A stretch of 64,000 nucleotides of DNA from Candidatus Aquiluna sp. XM-24bin5 (GTDB lineage: Bacteria > Actinomycetota > Actinomycetia > Actinomycetales > Microbacteriaceae), in assembly GCA_003149555.1 (NCBI GenBank), contig QCWE01000001.1:956546-1020545 (forward strand), written 5' to 3'. Positions 42,919 to 51,878 of this stretch are shown one piece after another. Below the pieces are notes generated by a model, which was not told where the DNA came from, did no database searches, and saw only the letters and a program-made list of their open reading frames with translations. Both the position numbers and the translations under genes were made by a program. The first letter of the stretch is position 1, and the number at the start of each line of letters is the position of its first letter.

Positions 42919-43823
42919 TGGCAGAGGAAAAACGACGGAGTGGTCTGGGACGGGGAATCGGATCACTGATTCCAACAGGCGAGAGGGAGGCCGTAGATGT
43001 CTTCTTCAGCTCAGAAAATGAAGGCCTGTCTGCGGTGCCGGGTGCAAAACTCGCCTATCTAGACCCGAACCGCATTACACCAAACCCCCAGCAACCACGA
43101 GCGACATTTGAACCTGAAGCATTCGCAGAGTTGGTGCACTCAGTCCGTGAGTTTGGGGTTTTGCAGCCAATTGTTGTGAGACCCAAGGGTTCCGATTTCG
43201 AGCTGATCATGGGAGAGCGTCGCCTAAGGGCCTCAAAGGAGGCGGGATTAGAGGCAATCCCAGCCATCATTCGCGACACCGCTGATGAAAACATGCTGCG
43301 AGATGCGCTGCTTGAAAACCTTCACCGCGCAAACCTAAACCCCCTTGAAGAGGCCAGTGCATACAAGCAGCTACTCGAGGACTTCGGAACCACCCAGGAA
43401 GAACTTGCAGATCGTCTTGGGAGGTCGCGCCCGCAGATCACCAACACCCTTCGGCTGCTGAGACTCCCAATGGATGTTCAAAGTAAGGTCGCCTCGGGTG
43501 TTCTTTCAGCAGGTCACGCGAGAGCCCTTCTCGGAGCACCTAATGAGCAGGTAATGAGCGAGCTGGCCGGCAGGGTGATTCGTGAGGGGCTATCGGTTCG
43601 CAGTCTTGAGGAAATCGTCTCAGGGGTAAAGGTAAAGCCAAAACGCCCTGTGGTTGTGCCGGGAGGCAGGACCGACATGCTCTCGGAGTTGGCGGATGAG
43701 CTAGCCGATTATCTAAACACCGGAGTAAAGATCAACTTGAGCCGGAAGAAGGGCCAGATTCATATCGATTTTGGCTCGGTTGCAGATCTCAGGCGAATAA
43801 TCGACGAGATCAAGGGCCACTAA
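42918..43823 (+). CDS. parB: Chromosome-partitioning protein ParB
   Basis: 301-residue CTP-dependent DNA clamp. The N-terminal ParB/Srx domain contains PQQPRATFEPEAFAELVHSVREFG and MGERRLRASKEAG (CTP-binding GERR); the central helix-turn-helix TTQEELADRLGRSRPQITNTLRLL binds parS; the C-terminal about 50 residues dimerise. The start RSGLGRGIGSLIP is the ParA-stimulating peptide with its conserved Arg. Both parS sites of the window lie within 2 kb upstream. It overlaps parA by one base and the convergent ddl gene by four. Confidence 0.96.
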   Translation: MAEEKRRSGLGRGIGSLIPTGEREAVDVFFSSENEGLSAVPGAKLAYLDPNRITPNPQQPRATFEPEAFAELVHSVREFGVLQPIVVRPKGSDFELIMGERRLRASKEAGLEAIPAIIRDTADENMLRDALLENLHRANLNPLEEASAYKQLLEDFGTTQEELADRLGRSRPQITNTLRLLRLPMDVQSKVASGVLSAGHARALLGAPNEQVMSELAGRVIREGLSVRSLEEIVSGVKVKPKRPVVVPGGRTDMLSELADELADYLNTGVKINLSRKKGQIHIDFGSVADLRRIIDEIKGH

Positions 43824-44758
43824 CGCAGCGCTGCTTGAACCAGCGACAAATAAGTTTCGGGCAGGGTTTGCCCGGAAGCCACCACGGACTGCGGCAAGAG
43901 CGATGTTTCGGTCATGCCGGGTGTGACGTTTGCCTCCAAAAACCAAGGGGTTCCGTCTTCGTCGACAATCATGTCTATGCGGCTGAGGTGTCTTAGTCTC
44001 AGTGCTGAGTGCGCAGTAGTAGCGAGCTCTGCCGCCGCCTCCAGTGTTGTCGCAGGAAGTCTCGCGGGTACGAAGTAGTCGGTCTGACCTGGCGTGTAGC
44101 GCTCGTTGTACCCGAAACTGCCGCTCTCCGGAACGATTTCAACGGCTGGCAGCGCTACGGGACCTCCCCCAAGGTCGATAACACTGATCGCTAGCTCGGT
44201 TCCGGCGACAAACTTCTCAACCATCACCTCGTCGCAATAGGCAAATGCCTCGATCATTGCCTTGGAGAACTCCTTCGCGTTGTTAACTTGGTTAACACCT
44301 TGTGCAGAGCCACTGCGTGCGGGCTTGACGATAAGTGGGTATGTGAGCTCAGTGGCGACCATGGCCAGTACTGACTCAGCATTGAGCTCCTTGAAAGACG
44401 AACTCGGCAGGGTAATTGACGCGGGCGTTTGCACGCCGTGGCGAGCGAGCAGGATCTTGGCCGTCGGCTTGTTCCAGGCCAGCCTGGCACCCTCTGCTTG
44501 CGTGCCCACGTAGCGAATCTGGGCCAGGGAAAGAAGATCTTGCAATGAGCCATCCTCGCCAACGGCACCATGCAGGGTTGACCAGACCACATCGGGTCTT
44601 GTGGCGATCAAATGCCCAATGAGTTCGCTATCAGGCTCTCTAATCTCGACTTCGCAGCCCGAATCGGCCAGCGCATCTGCCACCCGACGACCCGACTTCA
44701 GGGAAACGTCACGCTCATGCGAGATTCCACCGGCGAGAATGAGGACGCGGTGGGTCAT
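43820..44758 (-). CDS. ddl: D-alanine--D-alanine ligase
   Basis: 312-residue ATP-grasp enzyme of the shorter DdlB-like kind. Motifs: RVLILAGGISHERDVSLKSGR at the N-terminus, NKPTAKILLARHGVQTP, the loop KPARSGSAQGV, and the metal/ATP end EANVTPGMTETSLLPQ. It joins two D-Ala for the peptidoglycan stem. A second Ddl may exist elsewhere, as the gene is not in a mur cluster here. It overlaps both parB (convergent) and the upstream aminotransferase gene by four bases, so it is translated from the aminotransferase mRNA. Confidence 0.88.
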   Translation of the reverse strand: MTHRVLILAGGISHERDVSLKSGRRVADALADSGCEVEIREPDSELIGHLIATRPDVVWSTLHGAVGEDGSLQDLLSLAQIRYVGTQAEGARLAWNKPTAKILLARHGVQTPASITLPSSSFKELNAESVLAMVATELTYPLIVKPARSGSAQGVNQVNNAKEFSKAMIEAFAYCDEVMVEKFVAGTELAISVIDLGGGPVALPAVEIVPESGSFGYNERYTPGQTDYFVPARLPATTLEAAAELATTAHSALRLRHLSRIDMIVDEDGTPWFLEANVTPGMTETSLLPQSVVASGQTLPETYLSLVQAALR

Positions 44759-46014
44759 TTCGAGGGCCCAAAGGTTGATAGAAGCTCAACCTGCTTGTCG
44801 ATCACATTTGCAAGCCTGTGGATACCGATTTTTACGTTCTCTGCGGTTGGGTGCGAGAAGCAGACCCTTATGTTGTCGTGCCCTCTGCCATCGCCGTAGA
44901 AGGCGGTGCCTGGTGTGTATGCGACCAGCTCGGTTACCGCAAGGGGCAGCATTTCCTTACTGTTTAGTCCCTCAGGAAGCGTGAGCCAGAGGAAGAAGCC
45001 ACCGGCTGGCTCCGTGGTGTGAAGACCCGGGAGGTACTGCCTCACAGCCTCCAACGCGGCATCCCGCTTGGTTTTGTAAAGCTCTCGGTAGTCCGCCACC
45101 TGCTTCTCCCAGTCACATGTCGCAAGGTATTCGCTAACAAGCATTTGGGCGAAGGTTGCGGGGGAGAGAATCGCCGACTCGTTAGCAAGCACGAGCTTTT
45201 CCCTGATGGCCGGGGGTGCAAGCACATAGCCGACCCTCAGGCCAGGCGAGAGTATCTTCGAGAAGCTCCCCAAATACACAACGCCCTCGGAATCAAAGGC
45301 TCTGAGTGCCTTCGGAGGCTTTTGATCAAAGTAAAGAAGGCCGTATGGGTTGTCCTCGACAATGAGAATGCCGTTCTCACGACAGATCTCTAGAACGCGT
45401 TGCCTGCGCTCCTCCGAAAGCGTCACCCCGCTTGGGTTGGCGAAGTTAGGCACAACGTAGAGCAGCTTGATTCGCTTCCCATCGGCCTTGAGGCGCTCAA
45501 CAGCCTCTTCTAGAGCATCCGGGCTGATGCCGTCGTGATCGGTGAAAACGTGCTCGATGTGCGCTTCTTTGTGGCGGAAGATACCGACAGCCCCCACATA
45601 ACTGGGTGACTCTACGAGGACGACATCGCCCTGGTCCAAGAAGAGGTCTGAGATTAGCTCGAGTGCGTGCTGCGAGCCGGTTGTGATCATTAGGTCTTCC
45701 ACGCTGCCGTGAACACCGTCAAGTTCCATGATCTCTCTGATTTGCTCCCTCAGGCGCAAATCGCCCTGCCCGCCGCCATATTGCAGGGCGTACTGCGGAC
45801 GGGAGGACATCAGGGAATCAAAGGCCGAGCGAATGGCGTCGTTGTCCATAGCGCTAACATCTGGCATGCCACCAGCTAGCGAGACCACCTCGGGCCTTGA
45901 TACAACGGAAAAAAGAGCTCGCACCTCGGAAACGGCAAGATTCTCTGCCCTCTTGGCATAGGCATGCTTCCAAGAGTCAAAGTTAGTTGCCTGTCCAAGG
46001 CGTGTTTCAGTCAT
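44755..46014 (-). CDS. PLP-dependent aminotransferase (class I/II)
   Basis: 419 residues, fold type I. The PLP lysine is in YLGSFSKILSPGLRVGY; other family marks are GGGQGDLRLREQI, TTGSQHALELI and the phosphate/carboxylate Arg in NIRVCFSHP. It resembles LysN/ARO8-like or MocR-type aminotransferase domains but has no attached DNA-binding domain. The amino donor and acceptor are unknown; pairing with ddl hints at a role in amino acids for the wall, which is inference. ATG 46014 has GGAG five bases upstream. Confidence 0.87.
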   Translation of the reverse strand: MTETRLGQATNFDSWKHAYAKRAENLAVSEVRALFSVVSRPEVVSLAGGMPDVSAMDNDAIRSAFDSLMSSRPQYALQYGGGQGDLRLREQIREIMELDGVHGSVEDLMITTGSQHALELISDLFLDQGDVVLVESPSYVGAVGIFRHKEAHIEHVFTDHDGISPDALEEAVERLKADGKRIKLLYVVPNFANPSGVTLSEERRQRVLEICRENGILIVEDNPYGLLYFDQKPPKALRAFDSEGVVYLGSFSKILSPGLRVGYVLAPPAIREKLVLANESAILSPATFAQMLVSEYLATCDWEKQVADYRELYKTKRDAALEAVRQYLPGLHTTEPAGGFFLWLTLPEGLNSKEMLPLAVTELVAYTPGTAFYGDGRGHDNIRVCFSHPTAENVKIGIHRLANVIDKQVELLSTFGPSK

Positions 46015-46074
46015 CGCGCTCCGTTGGGTTTAGCGCAAAGTCTAGCCAGTATGGCTCTTTGGCTCTAGAGCGAG

Positions 46075-46395
46075 TTACTTGAGAAACTCGGCCAGCTCTT
46101 CAACCAGTGCCGCCTTTGGGCGAGCACCAACGAGCTGCTTGACCATTTTTCCGCCCTGGAAAACCCCCAAAAGCGGAATTCCGGTAACGCCGTATTGCAT
46201 GGCCAGGTCTGGCTCGTGGTCTACGTTTACCTTGGCGATAGTGATTTTGTCGCGGTATTCCTCGGCCAATTCGGCCAAGATTGGCGAAATCATGCGGCAG
46301 GGGCCACACCACTCCGCCCAGAAGTCAACCACCACGGGCTTGTCAGCCTGTAGCACATCGGCCTCGAACTTTTGTGTCGTTGTGTCGATTGGCAT
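46075..46395 (-). CDS. trxA: Thioredoxin
   Basis: 106-residue thioredoxin with the redox motif WCGPC (in FWAEWCGPCRMISP, Cys about residues 30 and 33), the cis-Pro in GVTGIPL and the usual family length. It reduces protein disulfides with electrons from the reductase encoded just upstream. Its ATG directly follows the trxB stop and GGAGAG lies three to eight bases before it. The trxB-trxA pair is a standard operon here. Confidence 0.96.
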   Translation of the reverse strand: MPIDTTTQKFEADVLQADKPVVVDFWAEWCGPCRMISPILAELAEEYRDKITIAKVNVDHEPDLAMQYGVTGIPLLGVFQGGKMVKQLVGARPKAALVEELAEFLK

Positions 46396-47325
46396 TTACT
46401 CTCCTTGTAAGGAACTTAGGTAGTGTTCGGCATCGAGTGCCGCTACACAACCTGAGCCAGCTGCCGTAATCGCCTGTCTGTAGGTGGGGTCGATGACGTC
46501 ACCGGAGGCAAATACGCCTGGCAGTGAGGTCTTTGAGGTTCGGCCCTCAACCTTGATGAAACGATCTGGAGTTAGCTCTACCTGATTCTCAACAAGATCA
46601 ACCCTCGGGTCATTTCCGATCGCGATAAACAGCCCGTCTAGCGCGAGATCCTTTTTTTCACCAGTTTGGGTGTCCTCAAGCACTACTCCCTCAAGCTTTG
46701 CATCGCCCTTCAGCTCTGCTACCGCAGAGTTCCAAATGAATTCAATTTTTGGATTGTCAAAGGCGCGCTGCTGCATGATCTTTGATGCCTTTAGCGAGTC
46801 TCGTCTGTGGATTATGTAGACCTTGGAGGCGAACTTGGTGAGGAAGTTGGCCTCCTCCATTGCCGAGTCTCCACCGCCAACAACGGCGATTACCTTTTCA
46901 CGGAAGAAGAAGCCATCGCAGGTTGCACACCAGCTCACGCCGTGTCCGCTCAGCTCCTTCTCCTTTGGAAGACCTAGCTCGCGGTATGCGGCACCGGTTG
47001 AAATGATCACCGATTTTGCCTCGAAGCTCTCGCCGCCGCCCGTCTTTACAACTTTGGTTGCGCCCTTTAGGTCCACCTCGACCACGTCATCGAAGAGAAT
47101 CTCGGTGCCGAAGCGCTCCGCTTGAGCCTGAAAGTTTGCCATTAGGTCTGGACCCATTAGCCCCTCGGGGAAACCGGGGAAGTTCTCCACCTCGGTGGTC
47201 TTCATCAGCTCACCACCGGGCTCCACGCTGCTGGCTATTAGCAGTGGGTTTAGCTGAGCCCTGGCCGCATAGATCGCTGCCGTGTAGCCCGCTGGGCCAG
47301 ATCCAATGATGATTACGTCGCGCAT
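46396..47325 (-). CDS. trxB: Thioredoxin-disulfide reductase
   Basis: 309-residue FAD/NADPH flavoenzyme. FAD motif IIGSGPAGYTAAIYAARA at the N-terminus, redox pair CATC (WCATCDGFFF), NADPH motif VVGGGDSAMEEA and the C-terminal GVFASGDV are intact. It passes electrons from NADPH to thioredoxin (next gene). GAGGAAAT precedes the ATG. A promoter is seen at 47345-47372. Confidence 0.96.
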   Translation of the reverse strand: MRDVIIIGSGPAGYTAAIYAARAQLNPLLIASSVEPGGELMKTTEVENFPGFPEGLMGPDLMANFQAQAERFGTEILFDDVVEVDLKGATKVVKTGGGESFEAKSVIISTGAAYRELGLPKEKELSGHGVSWCATCDGFFFREKVIAVVGGGDSAMEEANFLTKFASKVYIIHRRDSLKASKIMQQRAFDNPKIEFIWNSAVAELKGDAKLEGVVLEDTQTGEKKDLALDGLFIAIGNDPRVDLVENQVELTPDRFIKVEGRTSKTSLPGVFASGDVIDPTYRQAITAAGSGCVAALDAEHYLSSLQGE

Positions 47326-47344
47326 TTATTTCCTCGAGCATCTA

Positions 47345-47372
47345 AACATAGATGGTTGTCTATTTATTTCAA
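47345..47372 (-). promoter_or_regulatory. trxB-trxA promoter
   Basis: Minus-strand TTGAAA (47372-47367), 16-base spacer and TATGTT (47350-47345). The start site would be near 47338, leaving a short leader that includes the trxB ribosome site. Confidence 0.55.
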
Positions 47373-47374
47373 GT

Positions 47375-49024
47375 CTACTTGTTGGCCCGACCAAACCTAC
47401 CTCTTAGACCACCAAAGATTTCCCGAAGTTCAGGCGATTTCAGAAGCGCAAGGGTCGCGAGGTAGACAGCGGCCATCGGAGTTGCTACCACAACGCAGCT
47501 CAAGACTGCGCTGAGAACGGTGTCAACGGCGAACGAGCTTGCGCCGATGCCCCCTAAGAGCCAGAGAGTGCCGACTCCAGCTGCGGTTGCCGGAACGGCT
47601 GCGATTGCAAACTTTAGGATCGATCGAGTGACACCAAAGCCCGAGAGCGTTCCAATTCGTCGCTTTAGGAGGCTGTAGGCGATAAGCCCCTGGATGGTTA
47701 TCGAGAATGCCGTAATCAAGGCGATCGTGACAACAAGAATCTCCTTAGGCGCCAGGAAGCCAGCTGTTATCGAGCCTGTGATGTGAATTGCGATTTGGAT
47801 TGAAGTGAAGATAAACGGTGTTTTCGTATCCTCAAGTGCAAAAAAGGCTCGCTGCATCATGTAGACGAAGCTAAACGGCAACAGTCCGATCATGAAGGCT
47901 GCAATCACATTGCCAAGAGCAGCTGTCGATGGGTACTCGCCGACAAACACTCTTGCCACCGGATAGCTCAGAACAATTAGCACCGCGCTCGAAATCACGC
48001 TCACCAGGGCGATCACTCGAAGTCCGGTGGTCAGATCAATCTTGAACTCTTTTGACCTGCCAGCCTGGTTGTGCTCTGCCATGCGGGTGAAGTAGGCGGT
48101 GGCAATTGAGACCGTGACCACCGAATGTGGGAGCATGAAGATGAGCCAGGCGATGGCCGCAGCGGCGACAGACGCTATCGCAGGCGAAGAGTCTCGCTCC
48201 GCGGCCGCAGTTGATGCCACAGCTGTCTGAACAAGCCCACCAATCTGGGTGACTAGCACCATTCCCAGTGACCAGGACGCGGCCTTGAGAGCAGGGCCAA
48301 GGCCAAAACCGCGCCATTGGAAATTCAAATTCAGCTTGAGTCCGATTCTTCGCCAGCTCACAAGCAGAATTAGCGCTTGAGCGGCAACACCTAGGGTCGC
48401 TGAGCCTGCTAGGAGGGCGATTCTGTCCGGCCCCCACTCGCTAACCCCTCGGATTCCGGTTGGGTCGGCAGCGAATATCGCGATAAAGGCCGCGAGTCCT
48501 GCCAGCGAGACCACGTTGTTTAGCACCGGTGCCCACATGAAAGGTCCAAATGCTTTGCGGGAGTTCAGCACCTCACCAAATACCGAGTAGAGACCATAGA
48601 AGAACAGCTGTGGTAAACACCAGTAGGCAAACGCTGTTGCAAGAGCGAGTTGATCCTCGCTCCAACCGTTTGTGTAAATGCGCACCAACAGCGGAGCCGC
48701 AATGGTGAAAAGCAGTGTCACAGAGAAAAACACTGTTATTGCGAGTGTCACAAAGCGATCTACGTAACCCTTGCCACCATCCAGGCCACCCCTGGCCTTG
48801 ACGAGCTGAGGAACCAGCACTGCGTTGAGCACCCCGCCCACGATGATGGCGTAGACGTTATTCGGGAGTTGGTTTGCAACCCCGAAGGCGTCTGCCGCAT
48901 CTGTGGTCACGCCAATCGCAGCCGCCAGGAGCACGGCTCTTGCAAAGCCCAAGATGCGGGAGATGATGGTTCCGCTGGCCATAACCAGAGAACTGCGAGT
49001 CACAGATGGGTTTAGATCACTCAC
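47375..49024 (-). CDS. murJ: Lipid II flippase MurJ (MviN)
   Basis: 549 residues with about 14 membrane segments, MOP/MviN family: SSLVMASGTIISRILGFARAVLLA at the N-terminus (split here over two helices), the PNNVYAIIVGGVLNAVLVPQL loop and QRAFFALEDTKTPF in the middle. MurJ moves lipid-linked peptidoglycan precursor to the outer face. The long C-terminal kinase-like extension of mycobacterial MviN is absent. It overlaps the upstream gene by eight bases and ends the nudix-DUF6049-murJ transcript. Confidence 0.93.
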   Translation of the reverse strand: MSDLNPSVTRSSLVMASGTIISRILGFARAVLLAAAIGVTTDAADAFGVANQLPNNVYAIIVGGVLNAVLVPQLVKARGGLDGGKGYVDRFVTLAITVFFSVTLLFTIAAPLLVRIYTNGWSEDQLALATAFAYWCLPQLFFYGLYSVFGEVLNSRKAFGPFMWAPVLNNVVSLAGLAAFIAIFAADPTGIRGVSEWGPDRIALLAGSATLGVAAQALILLVSWRRIGLKLNLNFQWRGFGLGPALKAASWSLGMVLVTQIGGLVQTAVASTAAAERDSSPAIASVAAAAIAWLIFMLPHSVVTVSIATAYFTRMAEHNQAGRSKEFKIDLTTGLRVIALVSVISSAVLIVLSYPVARVFVGEYPSTAALGNVIAAFMIGLLPFSFVYMMQRAFFALEDTKTPFIFTSIQIAIHITGSITAGFLAPKEILVVTIALITAFSITIQGLIAYSLLKRRIGTLSGFGVTRSILKFAIAAVPATAAGVGTLWLLGGIGASSFAVDTVLSAVLSCVVVATPMAAVYLATLALLKSPELREIFGGLRGRFGRANK

Positions 49025-49481
49025 TCTGACGCCTTCTAAGCCTCAAGGTGGTGCGGATGATGCCGACAATCATCAGTGCAAACATTGCAACCGCGAAGCT
49101 AACCAGGAGAAACAGCTCGACGTCGTAGTTCACGTTTACCCCTATGACGGTGTCATCGGATACCCGCTCACCGTTAACCTCGAGCCAGACGCGAATTTCG
49201 ACAGGACCATTTGCGATTGCCCTAACGGGCAGCTCCGCTAGCTGGCTGCTCTGCGCAGGAATTGTCGCTAGAGCAGACTCCAAGATCTCCAGGCGGAACG
49301 AGGTGCTTTCGCCCACCACCTGAACCTCTATGCCCGCATCAGTTGTGTTTCGCACAGTAATGGGTATGTTTGCGTCTCTTGCGACCAGGTTGATGTCAGA
49401 TCCAGGAACAATCTCGACATCGGCGCTCACAGCAGCAGGCAGCAGCATTAGGCCCACAAGAAGTGCCAAGACCCTTTTCAC
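49017..49481 (-). CDS. Short DUF6049-like secreted, membrane-anchored protein
   Basis: 154 residues: a signal peptide (about 1-20, cleavage near VSA-DVE), an immunoglobulin-like beta region (about 21-115) and one C-terminal membrane segment (about 122-142) with a basic tail. Relatives between murJ and the NUDIX gene (DUF6049; Rv3909 in M. tuberculosis) have about 700-800 residues. This gene keeps only what looks like the C-terminal part plus a signal peptide, without visible frameshift debris. Function unknown. It overlaps the NUDIX gene by four bases and murJ by eight. Confidence 0.72.
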   Translation of the reverse strand: MKRVLALLVGLMLLPAAVSADVEIVPGSDINLVARDANIPITVRNTTDAGIEVQVVGESTSFRLEILESALATIPAQSSQLAELPVRAIANGPVEIRVWLEVNGERVSDDTVIGVNVNYDVELFLLVSFAVAMFALMIVGIIRTTLRLRRRQSE

Positions 49482-49924
49482 TGGAGCATCTCCCGGGCTT
49501 GAAGCGCCACCCTTCTTTCGTTTTCATGGGCTAGCACGCTATCTAGTTCCGCGAGGTCGAACCAGCCAACGGCCAGCACTTCTCCTGCGGGGTCGTTGTC
49601 GGAAACCAAGGACCCTCCAACCTGCCTGAGCAGGTAGTGGTGGACGGTCTTTCTAATCCGTTTTTGCCCAAGCCTGAAGCTGTAGCTGATCTCGCCGATC
49701 TTTCTAACGACTTCGGCGTCAATTCCGGTTTCTTCGAATACCTCGCGGACCGCTGTGGTCTTGAGGTCTTCGCCCTTTTCCTGATGGCCCTTCGGAATGA
49801 CCCAGTCCTCGCCACCACCGCGATTCCGGTGGCTAATTAAGGCTACTTTTCCTGGGTCTGTGGCGCTGATAACCAGACCACCCGCAGACACCTCAATTTC
49901 GGTTCTGGGGCGCGTCTCGGTCAT
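49478..49924 (-). CDS. NUDIX hydrolase
   Basis: 148 residues with the complete Nudix box G-x5-E-x7-R-E-x2-E-E-x-G, read as GHQEKGEDLKTTAVREVFEETG, which I give in two parts: GHQEKGE and REVFEETG. The family hydrolyses nucleoside diphosphates linked to another group; the PKGHQEKGE form is shared with the mycobacterial MutT4-like protein of the same location. ATG 49924 has TAGAGT (49936-49931) six bases upstream and no ribosome site, so a leaderless mRNA is likely. It leads the murJ operon. Confidence 0.88.
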   Translation of the reverse strand: MTETRPRTEIEVSAGGLVISATDPGKVALISHRNRGGGEDWVIPKGHQEKGEDLKTTAVREVFEETGIDAEVVRKIGEISYSFRLGQKRIRKTVHHYLLRQVGGSLVSDNDPAGEVLAVGWFDLAELDSVLAHENERRVALQAREMLQ

Positions 49925-49930
49925 AACCCA

Positions 49931-49936
49931 ACTCTA
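49931..49936 (-). promoter_or_regulatory. -10 box of the NUDIX-murJ operon (leaderless)
   Basis: Minus-strand TAGAGT ends six bases before ATG 49924. Next to it a 7-bp hairpin CACAGCC-cttc-GGCTGTG (49943-49960) fills the gap to pcnB; it has no T run. Confidence 0.45.
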
Positions 49937-49974
49937 CTTGGGCACAGCCCTTCGGCTGTGGCAAGCTATGTCCC

Positions 49975-51393
49975 ATGCACGAGGTCGCCCAAGCACTAGC
50001 CAACCTCGCTGAGAACACCCAAAACCCCCTGCTTGACACCCTCGGAGAGGCTTTCTCCAAGGCGGGATTTGAGTTGGCTCTTGTTGGCGGTCCAGTGAGG
50101 GACGCAATCCTGGGCAGGGGGGCTCTCGACCTAGATTTCACCACCAACGCCAGCGCTGATCAGATTTTGAAGGTGGTAAAACCACTTGCCAGTGCAACGT
50201 GGGACGTAGGCAGGGAGTTCGGCACCATTGCCGCTGAAATCTCCGGCCAGCGGGTTGAAATAACCAGCTATCGAGCTGACTCCTATGACAGTAAGTCAAG
50301 GAAGCCAACTGTTGAGTTTGGTGACAACCTCGAGGACGACTTGGTGAGGCGTGACTTCACGGTAAACGCCATGGCCCTGAGGCTTCCAGATCGCACCTTT
50401 GTTGATCCTCACGAGGGCCTCAAGGATCTCCGGCTCAAGACTCTAAGAACTCCTTCGAGGCCCGAGGTTTCTTTTTCGGATGACCCCCTGCGGATGATGC
50501 GAGCCGCCAGGTTTGCGAGCCAATTGGGCTTCGAGCTGGACCCAGAGGCATTTGATGCAATGGCATCGATGCATGAACGCATCGAGATCATCTCGCAAGA
50601 GCGCATTAGAGATGAACTTACAAAGCTTTTGCTCTCTAGTGATCCGCGGCCAGGCCTTGAGATTTTGGTCGACTCGAAGATTGCAGCAATTGTTTTACCG
50701 GAGCTTCCAGCGCTGAAACTGGAGAGCGACGAGCACCATCATCACAAGGACGTCTATCAACACACCTTGACCGTTGTTGCCCAGGCCATTGGGTATGAAA
50801 AGGACTACGGCCTCGAGCAAGATCTGGTGGTGAGATTGGCTGCGCTGATGCACGACATCGGCAAACCAGCAACGAGGAGGTTGGAGCCGGGTGGGGCCGT
50901 TACCTTTTATCACCACGATGTTGTTGGAGCGAAGCTCACTAAAAAGCGCCTAACCGCGCTCCGTTTCGATAACGACACTGTTGCCGCAGTTTCCCGGCTG
51001 GTGGAGCTACACCTCAGATTTTTTGGTTATTCCGACCAGCAGTGGAGTGATTCGGCGGTCCGTCGGTACGTAAGGGATGCCGGCGAGCACATCGATCGTC
51101 TTCACATCCTCACGCGGGCGGATGTGACCACTCGCAATCAGCGCAAGGCAGATCGGCTGGCCCACGCTTATGACGATCTTGAAAAGCGCATAGCCGTCCT
51201 GCGCGAGCAGGAAGAGCTTGACTCAATGCGACCTGATCTAAATGGCGAGCAGATTATGGAGATTCTTGGCATCTCACCAAGCCGCGAGGTTGGCGAGGCC
51301 TACAACTACCTTCTCGAGATTCGTCTCGATGAGGGTGAGCTTGGCGAAGAAGAGGCAAAGAAGCGCTTGCTTGAGTGGTGGCAGTCTCGCTAG
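49975..51393 (+). CDS. pcnA: CCA-adding tRNA nucleotidyltransferase / poly(A) polymerase family
   Basis: 472 residues. The class II nucleotidyltransferase core has GGPVRDAILGR and DLDFTTNA (metal Asp pair), then VRRDFTVNAMAL and the RF-type helix segment DDPLRMMRAARFA. A C-terminal HD domain holds ALMHDIGKPATR and the HHHD-like stretch before it. It adds or repairs the CCA end of tRNAs; none of the three tRNA genes in this window encodes CCA. ATG 49975 has no clear ribosome site, and a small hairpin (49943-49960) lies just before it, so the start is the least certain part. Confidence 0.92.
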   Translation: MHEVAQALANLAENTQNPLLDTLGEAFSKAGFELALVGGPVRDAILGRGALDLDFTTNASADQILKVVKPLASATWDVGREFGTIAAEISGQRVEITSYRADSYDSKSRKPTVEFGDNLEDDLVRRDFTVNAMALRLPDRTFVDPHEGLKDLRLKTLRTPSRPEVSFSDDPLRMMRAARFASQLGFELDPEAFDAMASMHERIEIISQERIRDELTKLLLSSDPRPGLEILVDSKIAAIVLPELPALKLESDEHHHHKDVYQHTLTVVAQAIGYEKDYGLEQDLVVRLAALMHDIGKPATRRLEPGGAVTFYHHDVVGAKLTKKRLTALRFDNDTVAAVSRLVELHLRFFGYSDQQWSDSAVRRYVRDAGEHIDRLHILTRADVTTRNQRKADRLAHAYDDLEKRIAVLREQEELDSMRPDLNGEQIMEILGISPSREVGEAYNYLLEIRLDEGELGEEEAKKRLLEWWQSR

Positions 51394-51403
51394 GCTAGTG
51401 CGG

Positions 51404-51475
51404 TTGCCCTAGGGCAATCAATGCAAATAACCCTCCTGTCATGGAAAGACCATGACCGTTCTAGACCGAAGGAGG
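51404..51475 (+). promoter_or_regulatory. rpsF leader with palindrome and hairpin
   Basis: A perfect 14-bp palindrome TTGCCCTAGGGCAA (51404-51417) is followed by a 7-bp hairpin GTCATGG-aaaga-CCATGAC (51438-51456) shortly before the strong ribosome site AAGGAGGTG (51470-51478). CCG occurs twice right after the hairpin. Many bacteria have an S6:S18-binding leader before rpsF; whether this is one is inference. Confidence 0.4.
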
Positions 51476-51485
51476 TGGGTGAACT

Positions 51486-51878
51486 ATGCATAACTACGAG
51501 CTAATGGTCATTATGGACCCCTCAGTAGAAGACCGCGATGTCGCCCCAGCAATCGACAAGTACCTCAAGGTAATCACCGAAGCCGGTGGCACCGTGGACA
51601 AGGTCGACATTTGGGGACGCCGCCGCATGACCTACGAGATCAAGAAGCACCAAGAGGGCATCTACGCAGTGATCAACGTCACGAGCACTTCCGAGGCAGT
51701 CAACGAGCTTGACCGTCAGTTGAAGCTCTCGGAGACCATCCTGCGCACCAAGGTGATGCGCCTGGAGGATGCTGTTTTCAGCATCAACCCAATTGAGTTT
51801 GTACCCGAGCAGCGTTCTGAGCGCGGGCCAAGAAGCCCTCGTGGCGGAAAGCGTCCGGCACGCGCCAAGGTTGACTAA
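51486..51878 (+). CDS. rpsF: Ribosomal protein bS6
   Basis: 130 residues; the first about 95 match bS6 ([48 protein letters not shown]). The tail is longer than usual and rich in Arg, Gly and Pro. bS6 pairs with bS18 in the platform of the small subunit; rpsR lies two genes downstream. AAGGAGGTG precedes the ATG. It overlaps ssb by one base and starts the rpsF-ssb-rpsR-rplI operon. Confidence 0.96.
   Translation: MHNYELMVIMDPSVEDRDVAPAIDKYLKVITEAGGTVDKVDIWGRRRMTYEIKKHQEGIYAVINVTSTSEAVNELDRQLKLSETILRTKVMRLEDAVFSINPIEFVPEQRSERGPRSPRGGKRPARAKVD

Noticed and set aside
49943..49960. Terminator between the NUDIX and pcnA genes
   Set aside because: The genes are divergent, so no transcript ends here, and the 7-bp hairpin has no T run.
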